Assembly (NCBI GenBank): GCA_030524705.1 | Contig: JAUNGD010000001.1 | Span: forward strand, 88,516-152,515 | Length of the DNA: 64,000 bases | Direction: 5' to 3' | DNA from: Lachnospiraceae bacterium | Lineage (GTDB): Bacteria > Bacillota > Clostridia > Lachnospirales > Lachnospiraceae | Part shown: positions 33,367 to 40,480 of the stretch, in pieces | How the letters are laid out: each line of letters starts with the position of its first letter | Numbering within the stretch: position 1 is the first letter of the stretch | The notes under the pieces: generated by a model | Databases searched by the model: none | The model's input: the letters and a program-made list of their open reading frames with translations, nothing else | Told to the model about the DNA's origin: nothing | Made by a program: the position numbers and the translations under genes

Positions 33367-33999
33367 ATGGAAAATGAACTTTTTGGCCGATTTTGCAATT
33401 ATAAAATTTATGTGATTACCGGGAGAGACACGGAGGGAAAACGGGAGGTAAAAATACGTCGAGCTGTTTCTGAGTCAGCAGCGATCAGGATCGCGGAAGC
33501 TGAGGGAGTGACCGGCCCGTTTACGGTGGAGTTGAAGCCGTTAGAGCCGCCGACGGATCGCCAGCTTGCGCTTGCTAAAAAAATAAACCTTAATGTGCCG
33601 GAGGGCTGCACAAAAGATGATCTCGGCACATTGTTGAGCAGGCGTTTGGATTTTGACGGGGACAGGGAACCGGATCCGGGCCTACTACATTATGCGCAGG
33701 ATTGTGGTGTGTGCTTTTCAAATCTCACCGGAGAGAGCGGTCTTTTGGAGAGTATGATTGCGCAGCTATGGCTCAGAGACAGGGCGGTACTGTTTGCGTA
33801 TGCTGTCCACCTTAGCCGGAGCGGTGGGAAATTTAAAGATCCACGCCTTGATCCGTCGGCTCCAGCATTTGAAAAATTCGCGGATATGGTGGAAGCAGAT
33901 CCGGCGCTTTGGAAGTCTTTAGAAGGTCGGGATCGCCACGATTACCAGAGCCCGAACAGCCGTTCAAAAGCATATAAGGCAGCGCTGAGCTGTTTCTGA
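33367..33999 (+). CDS. Unknown protein in a self-contained (moron-like) unit
   Basis: A 210-residue soluble protein that I do not recognise. It has an N-terminal beta-rich part (NYKIYVITGRDTEGKREVKI), a short segment TDRQLALAKKINLNVPEGC followed by TKDDLGTLLSRRLD that recalls a small HeH/SAP-like or HIRAN-associated motif, and a helical C-terminal half. ATG 33367 follows GGAGG (33354-33358). It lies on the opposite strand to the phage operon, has its own exact promoter and its own terminator, and is transcribed divergently from the repressor. This is the layout of a phage moron gene, often expressed in the lysogen and sometimes acting in exclusion of other phages. The function is inference only. 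Confidence 0.6.
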   Translation: MENELFGRFCNYKIYVITGRDTEGKREVKIRRAVSESAAIRIAEAEGVTGPFTVELKPLEPPTDRQLALAKKINLNVPEGCTKDDLGTLLSRRLDFDGDREPDPGLLHYAQDCGVCFSNLTGESGLLESMIAQLWLRDRAVLFAYAVHLSRSGGKFKDPRLDPSAPAFEKFADMVEADPALWKSLEGRDRHDYQSPNSRSKAYKAALSCF

Positions 34000-34008
34000 A
34001 ATAAAAAG

Positions 34009-34045
34009 AAGCCCAGAGGGTAGCGTTCTACCTTCTGGGCTTTTT
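34009..34045. terminator. Strong bidirectional terminator
   Basis: A 15-bp stem (34009-34023 with 34028-34042, one G-T pair), four-base loop, T5 on the right and A5 upstream on the left. It separates the plus-strand gene at 33367 from the end of the minus-strand lysis genes. Confidence 0.9.
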
Positions 34046-34076
34046 ATGTTCCGTGGCTCATGCGAGCCTACGGTGT

Positions 34077-34640
34077 CTATTCTGTTTTTTCTTCGGAGAT
34101 TTCCACCTCCGTGCTCACCTCAACGCCTTGCGCGGGTGCTTCGGCTGCGAGCTGCTGCACGGCTGTGGCTGCGATTGTAGTCGCTACACTGGCCGCCGTT
34201 GCCGCTGCGGTTGTTGCTGCGGTGGTGGTTGTCGCGTCTGTGTTCGGTGTTTTGATTTCACGGCACACCTGCTCGATCTTTGTTTCCAGCCATGCGTCGA
34301 AGTCTCCGTAAATCTCGCCCAGTGCGGCCACGGTTGTGTCGCCGAGGATCTCCAGCGTTTTGTCCTTAGCCTTTTGGAAGGCTTCGAGCTGCTTCTCCTT
34401 GGTGAATGCGCCCTCTGCTTTCAGTGCGTCCGTGAAGGTCTGGGCGGTGTATGTCACCGCCTGAGCGACGGCTTCGCAGGCCATGTTCATGTATTTGCTG
34501 GCGGTTTCGTTGTCGATTTCCTTCTCGATCTTTGCCGTTTCTCTGCGGAGCAGTGCCACCGCGTAGGCCCCGCCCGCCGTGATCAGCAGGCAGAGGATCG
34601 GAAGGCAGGCGCTCACGATCTGCTGCATTGTTTCGTTCAT
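34077..34640 (-). CDS. Phage holin, LLH-like
   Basis: A 187-residue protein with one N-terminal membrane helix (about 9-30, SACLPILCLLITAGGAYAVA), then a charged helical domain (about 30-130) and a Thr/Ala-rich tail (about 131-165) with an acidic end. This fits the LLH holin family (phage LL-H type). Holins form the membrane lesion that lets the endolysin reach the wall. It begins 12 bases after the endolysin stop and is the last gene of the minus-strand late operon. Confidence 0.78.
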   Translation of the reverse strand: MNETMQQIVSACLPILCLLITAGGAYAVALLRRETAKIEKEIDNETASKYMNMACEAVAQAVTYTAQTFTDALKAEGAFTKEKQLEAFQKAKDKTLEILGDTTVAALGEIYGDFDAWLETKIEQVCREIKTPNTDATTTTAATTAAATAASVATTIAATAVQQLAAEAPAQGVEVSTEVEISEEKTE

Positions 34641-34652
34641 GTGGTTTCCTCC

Positions 34653-36242
34653 TTATTTGCTCACCTTGTCAGCGTCCACCCAGCCATAGACGCTGGACTT
34701 GCTATCGGTGTGAATGACGTGGTACGGGTGCTTGGCTCCTTTACTGATTGCAGTCACTTTCGCCGGGCCCGCTTTTGGACTGCCGGAGCTACTGGCTGTC
34801 GTTGCGCTTTTATAGTGCGGGCCGCCTGCGAACTGCACGACGTCCCCGACTTTAATCTCCGAGGATCCGGCGGCCGCGCCGCCGTCGGTTGTCACGAAGG
34901 CGTCGAAGCCCTTCGCTTTCAGTTTGGATACTTGCGCGTCGGCGTTCGCCTTTTTAGAGTAGGCTCCGGTCTGTACTTTGTAGAGGCTTCCGCTCTGTTT
35001 GATCAGTGCCTCGAAGCCCGCAGCTTTCAGCTTTGCTGCCTGCGCGTCGGCGTTTGCTTTTTTGGAGTATGCGCCGCTCTGGACGTAGTAGAGAGTAGAG
35101 CTGGATCCAGAGTTGCCGGATCCGCTGCCGGTTTCTGCGGAACCATTGCCGGATCCCAGCAGGGCATTGATCCGGCTTGCCAGTTCTCCGTATCTGGAGT
35201 ACAGCCAGTCACCGGGGCAGGATTTGTTTGCAAACCACCGGTGCGCGGTTAGCACCATTTCGTTGCTTTTCGGCGTGTAGGCGAGCGTTTTCTCTTTGCT
35301 GCCGAGCCACAAAACCTTGGTCTTGCCGTGCCTCTTGCAGATGTCCGCGCAGAGCTTGATCAGTTTTTCATAAACAGCCGACTTCATGGCGTAGGGTTCC
35401 GTCTTATCGCTTGCGCACTCGATCGTGATCGCCCTCTGGTCGTTTGAGTTGCTGGAGCTGCACCAGCTCCGGTTTGCTTCGTCAACGATCAGACATACGC
35501 GGCCGTCGTAGCCTATGCCGTAGTTGCAGCTCGCCTCCCTGCCTTTAGGGAAGCAAGCGCCGATCGTTTCGGCAGATAGCTGGCCTACGACACAATGCGG
35601 GGTGAGCGTGTCAATGCTGTGTGTCCTTTTGCCGCTGTGGTTAGGGCTCAGGACGGTACAATCAATCAATGAACTGTTTCCCATGTTGTTGCCTCCTTCT
35701 GTTGGTTTCTGCTGAGAGCCGGAGCTTTCAGCGTATTTTGTGAGATATTTCTCGCCGTAGCTGGCCCGCTTTGTCTGCACACTGGCGCTCTGATCGGCCG
35801 GCCGTTCGTACTTAGTCAGTACGGCGTCGGAAGCCGTGCGCACGTTCGTGGCTGTTTTCAGTGTCGCCAGCAGCCCGGCGTAGCCTTCGCTTAGTTCTTT
35901 GTAGAGATAGCCAAGCTGAGCCTCCAGATCGCCCACGGACGTGCCGAGGCTGCGCACATAGGCCAGTAGCCCCTCCTTGCGGCTCCAGTATGTCCACTGG
36001 GCGAGGCCGTAGCCTGCCGAGTCTCTCACGAAGTTGGTATAGCTGCCGGAGTCCACGGCTTCCGTGTAGGCGTCGTCCGTGAGTCCCAGCTTTTTCTCGT
36101 ATGTGTTTTGGAGATTGTGGGGATCGAGTGCGCTCTCGGCGTATAAGTTCCCCATGAGTCCGGCGGCCCCGTGGTCGCTCAGTCCCTTGCTTTTGAGGAA
36201 GTTCCAGATTTTTTCCTCGTTGGTTTTTCCGGTCAGTCCCAT
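34653..36242 (-). CDS. Endolysin: phage lysozyme, amidase, two SPOR repeats and SH3-like end
   Basis: A 529-residue modular lysin. Residues about 1-165 look like the phage tail lysozyme module (AAGLMGNLYAESALDPHNLQ, GYGLAQWT). Residues about 190-355 are a PGRP/amidase_2 domain with HCVVGQ, GIGYDGRV and AHRWFANKSCPGDW. Two SPOR-like repeats follow (YYVQSGAYSKKANADAQAAK and the near-identical YKVQTGAYSKKANADAQVSK). The end is an SH3-like wall-binding domain (about 460-529). A second start is likely at ATG 35684 (residue 187), eight bases after AAGGAGG, which would give a separate amidase-binding product of 343 residues. It follows the small membrane proteins of the lysis module. Confidence 0.88.
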   Translation of the reverse strand: MGLTGKTNEEKIWNFLKSKGLSDHGAAGLMGNLYAESALDPHNLQNTYEKKLGLTDDAYTEAVDSGSYTNFVRDSAGYGLAQWTYWSRKEGLLAYVRSLGTSVGDLEAQLGYLYKELSEGYAGLLATLKTATNVRTASDAVLTKYERPADQSASVQTKRASYGEKYLTKYAESSGSQQKPTEGGNNMGNSSLIDCTVLSPNHSGKRTHSIDTLTPHCVVGQLSAETIGACFPKGREASCNYGIGYDGRVCLIVDEANRSWCSSSNSNDQRAITIECASDKTEPYAMKSAVYEKLIKLCADICKRHGKTKVLWLGSKEKTLAYTPKSNEMVLTAHRWFANKSCPGDWLYSRYGELASRINALLGSGNGSAETGSGSGNSGSSSTLYYVQSGAYSKKANADAQAAKLKAAGFEALIKQSGSLYKVQTGAYSKKANADAQVSKLKAKGFDAFVTTDGGAAAGSSEIKVGDVVQFAGGPHYKSATTASSSGSPKAGPAKVTAISKGAKHPYHVIHTDSKSSVYGWVDADKVSK

Positions 36243-36256
36243 GTGTTCCTCCTTTT

Positions 36257-36652
36257 TCAGAATGTGTCGAAGCTCGACGCCTCCGGCTCTACGCCGTTGA
36301 GCGCCATTAGCTTGATTTTGTTCTCAGCCTTGGCCTTCGTGTAGTAAAAACCGGTCGCGCTCGCCATTTCGGTGAACACGGCCGGTATCAGGTAGGCCAG
36401 CGCCGAGGTGTCCATAGTGATCCAGATCATGCGGCAGGAAAAAACGGTGATCGTTATGGTCACGATACTGACGCCCAGAAAAATGAGCTTTGAAAACTCT
36501 ATTTTCTTTTTGGCTGCTGCAGCCGCCTTCATCTGCCGGATCTGCTTCCTGAGCTTCCGGTTCTCTGTGGTGAGTTGCCGGATCCGCTCGCTTTCGCTCG
36601 TTTCGGGTTCAGACGCTCCGTTTTCCTCTATGGCTTCGTATTCTCTGCACAT
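36257..36652 (-). CDS. Small membrane protein with coiled coil, lysis module
   Basis: A 131-residue protein with a predicted coiled coil (about 20-50, rich in RIRQLTTENRKLRKQIRQ) and two hydrophobic segments (about 56-76 and 83-100). I do not recognise a family. Two membrane helices and the position between the endolysin and another small membrane protein make it a candidate second holin or a spanin-like helper in a Gram-positive context. No experimental family support is visible in the sequence. Confidence 0.65.
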   Translation of the reverse strand: MCREYEAIEENGASEPETSESERIRQLTTENRKLRKQIRQMKAAAAAKKKIEFSKLIFLGVSIVTITITVFSCRMIWITMDTSALAYLIPAVFTEMASATGFYYTKAKAENKIKLMALNGVEPEASSFDTF

Positions 36653-36663
36653 GGCCGCGCCTC

Positions 36664-37023
36664 CTAGCTTTCGTAAATTGACTCGATCCCCTGTCTGGTG
36701 AGGAAGTCCTTCTGATCGTGCTTTACTTTCGTTGCGTAGTCTAGCGCCGCGTGCATGTCTCCGTTGCAGTTGGCGTCCGGGATCCGCTGCACGGCTCTGG
36801 CCGTAGCCTCTCCGAGCGCAAGCGCAGCGTTTACGCCCTGCACCAGAAAGAGCTCCTGCTGTTCGCGCAGCTTTTCCCGCTTTTCTTCGGTGTCGCGCCG
36901 TTCGCTTTCTTCCGCTTCGCGCTTTTTGGCCTGTTTCTGGATCTTCTGTTCAATGCACCAGAAACAAAATCCAGTGATCGCCGAGGGAAGGCAGGCGATC
37001 AAAAGTGTGGTTAATGTGTCCAT
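36664..37023 (-). CDS. Small phage membrane-anchored protein, lysis module
   Basis: A 119-residue protein starting at ATG 37023 (after GGAGGTGAACAC). It has an N-terminal membrane segment (about 3-20, LTTLLIACLPSAITGFCFW) and a long charged helix (about 25-60). The rest is helical with a C terminus reading LTRQGIESIYES. It may be holin-like. Its ATG overlaps the end of the reverse transcriptase gene by 13 bases, so it is probably translated from the same mRNA as the DGR. Confidence 0.65.
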   Translation of the reverse strand: MDTLTTLLIACLPSAITGFCFWCIEQKIQKQAKKREAEESERRDTEEKREKLREQQELFLVQGVNAALALGEATARAVQRIPDANCNGDMHAALDYATKVKHDQKDFLTRQGIESIYES

Positions 37024-38138
37024 GTGTTCACCTCCTGAGACGGTTCGCCGTCTTTGCGTTTGAAAATTATGTTTTTCTCGATCCACTTCTGGAGCCCGTG
37101 CGTGGTGCAATGCCCCAGCATACCGAAGTAGCTCTGCATGGTTGCGTCTACCGCCTCGAAGTTGATCCAGCCTGCTTCGTATTCCTTAGCAATGTAGCGC
37201 ATACGCGCCTTCATTTTCTTGACTGATTTCGGCGTCGGTTTGCGGCTTCCGGGATAGATCCGGCAGCCTACGAAGGTGATCCCTCTGCATACGAGACCGA
37301 TCGTGGTCTTGCTGTTAAGTTCGAGGTGCAGCACGTTATTGAGATAGCTCTCGATCAGCACGCGCCACTCATTCAGCACTCTGGCGTCAGGGTGGAGAAG
37401 CACCATGTCGTCCATATACCGAACATAAAAACGGGCTTTCAACTCGTGCTTGATGTACTGATCCAGTTCATTGAGGCAGACGTTCGCAAGTAGCTGGCTG
37501 GTGAGGTTCCCGATCGGCATACCTACCTCAAAGAGCCGCTCAGAGGGCGGCACTTCGTCGGCATTTACGCCCGGCGGCAGCCCGAACGGCGTATGGTCGC
37601 AGCACACGATCGTGCGCATGAGCCAGAGAAAACCGTCCTCGGTCGGATATTTTCGCGCTAAAATACCGAGTAGCACCTCATGGTCTACCCGGTAAAAGTA
37701 TTTTGAAATATCCAGTTTTAAGTAGTGCCAGCGTTCCGCTTTGCGGTCTACGAGGGCACACCAGTATTGCAGCCGGTCGGCCGCTCTGGTGGTTCCTTTT
37801 CCGACTCTGCACCCGTATGAGTGGTAGATCATGCCATTGTCAAGCTCGCGGTTTATTTGCAGGTAAATGGCCCATTGTACGACGCGATCGCGGAAGCCCA
37901 GCGCCATAATAAGCCGTTTCTTTGGCTCTGTGACGTAAAACTGCCGGTAGCGGCCCACTTTATAGGTGCGCCACATGAGGTCGTTCTGTATGGCGATCAA
38001 GTTTTCCTCCAGATTTGCCGAGAACGCCGACACGTCGGTGCGGTACCATTTCTCGCTTGCTGCTTCGTGGTATGCGTTGAGAAGATTTTCCCACGAATAA
38101 ATACGCCCCAGAAGGGAAGGGCGAGGCGTTTCTGTCAT
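37011..38138 (-). CDS. DGR reverse transcriptase
   Basis: A 375-residue reverse transcriptase that copies the template repeat RNA and introduces errors at adenines. Catalytic residues are Asp143 in motif A (LKLDISKYFYRVD) and the YMDD box at 241-244 (FYVRYMDDMVLL). Motif 4 reads MPIGNLTSQ (207-215); the SQ ending is the DGR-type signature, where group II intron and retron enzymes usually show QGxxxSP. There is no maturase, thumb-linked endonuclease or RNase H domain, consistent with a DGR. GGAGTAAGGAC precedes the ATG at 38138. It lies 310 bases downstream of the template repeat, the usual order. Confidence 0.95.
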   Translation of the reverse strand: MTETPRPSLLGRIYSWENLLNAYHEAASEKWYRTDVSAFSANLEENLIAIQNDLMWRTYKVGRYRQFYVTEPKKRLIMALGFRDRVVQWAIYLQINRELDNGMIYHSYGCRVGKGTTRAADRLQYWCALVDRKAERWHYLKLDISKYFYRVDHEVLLGILARKYPTEDGFLWLMRTIVCCDHTPFGLPPGVNADEVPPSERLFEVGMPIGNLTSQLLANVCLNELDQYIKHELKARFYVRYMDDMVLLHPDARVLNEWRVLIESYLNNVLHLELNSKTTIGLVCRGITFVGCRIYPGSRKPTPKSVKKMKARMRYIAKEYEAGWINFEAVDATMQSYFGMLGHCTTHGLQKWIEKNIIFKRKDGEPSQEVNTWTH

Positions 38139-38447
38139 GTCCTTACTCCTTCCATTTTTTCAAAGATATAGCCCGCGTGTGACAATCCTCGGTGCAGCCG
38201 TTCCCCTGCGGTTGCCGCACCGCAGGATCCCGGTTGCCCTTCTACCTGTTTTTTCGCAGGTAACGGCCAGCCTGCGCGGTTTGCCCGTTGCTCCCGGTGG
38301 CCTCCACCGGCGAGCTGCCGCCATGACGTCCCCGTCAATGAGCTGCGCGGGCGTTGATCTTTGGCCTTGTCGGCCGGGAAATATGCCCCTTTTGCCTTGG
38401 TGTTCCTGCTGAGCCGTAGCCCGCAGGCAATAAACAAATAAGGCAAG
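38139..38447 (-). ncRNA. DGR template-RNA spacer between the template repeat and reverse transcriptase
   Basis: No credible gene lies between the template repeat and the reverse transcriptase. In studied DGRs this downstream spacer is part of the template RNA and is needed for cDNA priming and copying. Here it is GC-rich and has a small hairpin with ACCTG and CAGGT arms around 38250. GC-driven open frames run through in two phases, but neither has a ribosome binding site or a protein-like composition. The RNA limits are not known. Confidence 0.5.
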
Positions 38448-38564
38448 AGCGGGCCGGAAGCCGATGTTCGTGTTCGAGTTCGTGCGGGAGTTGTTGCCGT
38501 TGAGGTAGAACACGCCAGCGTTCGTGCCGTTGTTCCAGTTGCCCCCGCGATACACGCAGCGCTC
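38448..38564 (-). repeat. DGR template repeat (TR)
   Basis: This 117-bp region aligns without gaps to 39038-39154, the last part of the variable protein gene. Read on the coding strand it holds ten AAC codons, the adenine-rich codon favoured in template repeats because single-base changes reach almost all residues. It differs from the variable repeat at 16 sites, all adenines here. Of 27 adenines, 11 are unchanged; none of the other 90 positions differ. It lies between avd and the reverse transcriptase. The run of GGCTTCCGGCCCGCT at the 3' end is the likely initiation-of-mutagenic-homing segment. Confidence 0.95.
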
Positions 38565-38593
38565 CTTTTTCTCGGCATATTCCCCACGGGTTA

Positions 38594-38944
38594 TCACTCA
38601 CTCGACTTTTTCCAGCCGCCGATCATGCACCCGATTTCATTTAGTTCTTTGCTCCATACTTCATGGAGCCCCGGAGAGATCAGACGATCTTCCGGTGAGA
38701 CTGCCGTGTCTACCAGAGAGCGCAGCACGTCCAGCTTGGTGTCCATTTTGTCTTGCAGCTCTTTTCTTTTCTGGCTTCCGGCCCTCAGCCGGTTGGCCTC
38801 AATGCAGAGCTCCAGCATGTCCATGAACGCGGCCGTCATGTGCTTGCGGTACTCGAATTTTTCCGGCTTCCGCATGTTTGCGGTGCGTTCGCTCACGCGG
38901 ATCATGGAGCGGACGATCTTTTGCCGTAGTCGTAAATTATCCAT
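38594..38944 (-). CDS. avd: DGR accessory variability determinant (Avd-like)
   Basis: A 116-residue, entirely helical, strongly basic protein with the size and composition of Avd (about 13 Arg and 14 Lys residues). Avd forms a barrel-like pentamer that binds the template RNA and the reverse transcriptase and is required for mutagenic retrohoming in the Bordetella phage. Its place between the variable protein and the template repeat is the standard one. GGAGCAACTA precedes the ATG (38944). Its TGA overlaps a GTG of a frame that runs through the template repeat. The family call rests on size, charge and position. Confidence 0.85.
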   Translation of the reverse strand: MDNLRLRQKIVRSMIRVSERTANMRKPEKFEYRKHMTAAFMDMLELCIEANRLRAGSQKRKELQDKMDTKLDVLRSLVDTAVSPEDRLISPGLHEVWSKELNEIGCMIGGWKKSSE

Positions 38945-38964
38945 TAGTTGCTCCTTTATGGTGG

Positions 38965-38990
38965 AGGGGCGGCTTGGGTGGGCCGCCCCT
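38965..38990. promoter_or_regulatory. GC-rich hairpin downstream of the variable repeat
   Basis: AGGGGCGGC (38965-38973) pairs with GCCGCCCCT (38982-38990) around an eight-base loop, 24 bases after the variable protein stop and 48 bases after the variable repeat. In the Bordetella phage DGR a hairpin or cruciform just downstream of the variable repeat helps target recognition. There is no T-tract on the minus strand, so a terminator role is less likely. The loop here is longer than the tetraloop known there. Confidence 0.55.
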
Positions 38991-39013
38991 TACCAGATTT
39001 TCAGATTGCCAGA

Positions 39014-40117
39014 TTACCCGATTACCTCCGGGATAAAAGCGGGCCGGAAGCCGATGACCGCGCTCGAGAACGGGCGGGAGAGGTAGCCGTTGAGGGAGAA
39101 CACGCCAGCGTTCGGGCCGCTGAACCAGTCGCCCCCGCGATACACGCAGCGCTCGGCTACGCCGTTATTCCACCAGAAATAATCGCCCTCATAGTCAGCC
39201 TCGACCGCTCCTTCGTCCGGGAGTAACGCCAGAGAGCGGAGCAGCACCTTGGCGGCGTCGCCGATCGCAGCGGTGCAGGTGACTTTTCCGAACGTGCAGC
39301 CCCGGCCTTTGTCGGACGAACTGGTCACGGTGGTAGTGTACGTCCAGATGTTGTTCACATAGTCCAGCTTCACGGTGTTGCCGGAGAGCTTGGCCGAGGT
39401 ATCGGTGGTGTGGCACTCAGGCTCTACAAGGGAGCCGTCGGCTGCATTGATCGCCTTCCAGCAGGTGCTCGTCGCGTTCTGCGGGTTGTCAGGATCGGCT
39501 GCGTCATTATTGGCAAGGATCTGGAGCTCGCCCCATACCAGACGGAGGCCGCCCTGCCATTCCCAGACGTTGCCGTTCAGATCCCAGATACCGGAGAGAG
39601 TTTTGTCGTGGCTCCACGTCAGCGGGCCGGTGCCGGTCGCTACATGGGCGGTTCTGCCGTCACTCTCGAAGGTGGTCGGGATCGCTTTATAATTGCTTTC
39701 GCGGCTGTCCTTGCCGTAGTTGTTGTTGCCGTATGGCATAAAGCCGTTTTTCTTGCACCAGAGGGCGATCGCGGCCCACTCGGCGTTCGTGCTGAGGTGC
39801 CAGCCGTGGCCCTTAGCCTCGCAGCGTGCGCGGGCGGTGTCGAAGTTTAGGCTTGCAGAAGGATCCTCCCCCGGCAGACTGTACGCCACGTTGTTGTAGG
39901 TGGTTGCCTGATACTTGCCATAATAAAATCCGGCGATCTGGACGCCGTTCACGATAAAGGCCGGGTGAATGGAGTCATTGCCTCCGGCCAGCACGTCGCT
40001 GTTCTTAAATGCCGGGATATACACCAGCACCGACGGCAGATCGGTGTCGTCTACCTTGGCGACGTTATTCGGGCAGATCATTTTTACTGCCAGATTGGTG
40101 AGATCAAAATTTGCCAT
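39014..40117 (-). CDS. DGR variable protein, FGE/C-type-lectin-like tail tip
   Basis: A 367-residue protein whose middle and end resemble formylglycine-generating-enzyme-like C-type lectin folds used by DGR target proteins (WDLNGNVWEWQGGLRL around 187-202, and RGGDWFSGPNAGVFSL at the end). The C-terminal variable repeat covers residues 322-360, closing with IGFRPAFIPEVIG. Twelve of its 39 residues differ from the template-encoded version, and they sit in the exposed loop region expected for ligand binding. It lies directly after tail-fibre-region genes in the late operon, so it is probably the receptor-binding or fibre-tip protein. FGE enzymatic activity is not expected. Confidence 0.92.
   Translation of the reverse strand: MANFDLTNLAVKMICPNNVAKVDDTDLPSVLVYIPAFKNSDVLAGGNDSIHPAFIVNGVQIAGFYYGKYQATTYNNVAYSLPGEDPSASLNFDTARARCEAKGHGWHLSTNAEWAAIALWCKKNGFMPYGNNNYGKDSRESNYKAIPTTFESDGRTAHVATGTGPLTWSHDKTLSGIWDLNGNVWEWQGGLRLVWGELQILANNDAADPDNPQNATSTCWKAINAADGSLVEPECHTTDTSAKLSGNTVKLDYVNNIWTYTTTVTSSSDKGRGCTFGKVTCTAAIGDAAKVLLRSLALLPDEGAVEADYEGDYFWWNNGVAERCVYRGGDWFSGPNAGVFSLNGYLSRPFSSAVIGFRPAFIPEVIG
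39038..39154 (-). repeat. DGR variable repeat (VR)
   Basis: The 117-bp target of mutagenic homing, inside the variable protein gene (codons 322-360). Relative to the template repeat it carries 16 substitutions, all at template adenines and going to T, C or G, and 12 amino acid changes: N to D, F, S, Y, L, F, S and V, T to P twice, T to A, and Y to S. GC-rich flanks (GAGCGCTGCGTGTATCGCGG at the start, GGCTTCCGGCCCGCT at the end) are identical in both repeats. Confidence 0.95.
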
Positions 40118-40136
40118 TTTCTTATGCTCCTTTCTT

Positions 40137-40478
40137 TTATTCCACGCTCCACAAAATCAGCTTTACTGCTGCCATGTCGAGCTCTTTTCTGGTGCGGGTG
40201 GTAGTTGCTTCCTCGCCCTCGCCGGTGGTTACTTCGTCGTATTCGGCCGCCGGGATCTCGATCTGGGCCACATAGCGGCCGCTGGGCTGCACGCCGAGCA
40301 TGAGATCGCCGGTGCGATCTCTGCACACGTCAAGCGTGCGGGCTTCGTCGCCCTGATATTTCGGCACCTTTACAGTGAGTGCCTCGTCGTCGAAGCTGAG
40401 GCGCTGGCCGTCCTGCTCCCACTGGATTTTTTCGCCGGTGTCCTTCTGGATCACCTGCACGTCATTGACTTTTGCCAT
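40137..40478 (-). CDS. Phage tail-fibre-region protein
   Basis: A 113-residue acidic, beta-rich protein beginning MAKVNDVQVIQKDTGEKIQW. I do not recognise a family. It lies 19 bases upstream (in transcription order) of the variable protein gene and just after another fibre-region gene, so it may be an adaptor or chaperone for the tail tip. Confidence 0.6.
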   Translation of the reverse strand: MAKVNDVQVIQKDTGEKIQWEQDGQRLSFDDEALTVKVPKYQGDEARTLDVCRDRTGDLMLGVQPSGRYVAQIEIPAAEYDEVTTGEGEEATTTRTRKELDMAAVKLILWSVE

Positions 40479-40480
40479 GA

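Noticed and set aside
37011-38138. Group II intron or retron reverse transcriptase
   Set aside because: No maturase domain, intron structure or msr/msd-like RNA is visible. The motif ends in SQ (MPIGNLTSQ), and a template/variable repeat pair sits alongside.
38135-38587. A second open frame over the template repeat region
   Set aside because: It is in a different phase from the avd-overlapping frame, is rich in Thr, Ala and Arg and has no ribosome binding site. Long GC-rich stretches lack stop codons by chance.
39014-40117. Active formylglycine-generating enzyme
   Set aside because: The resemblance is in the C-type lectin-like fold region shared with DGR targets. Template-linked variation at the C terminus and the phage tail context argue for a binding protein.
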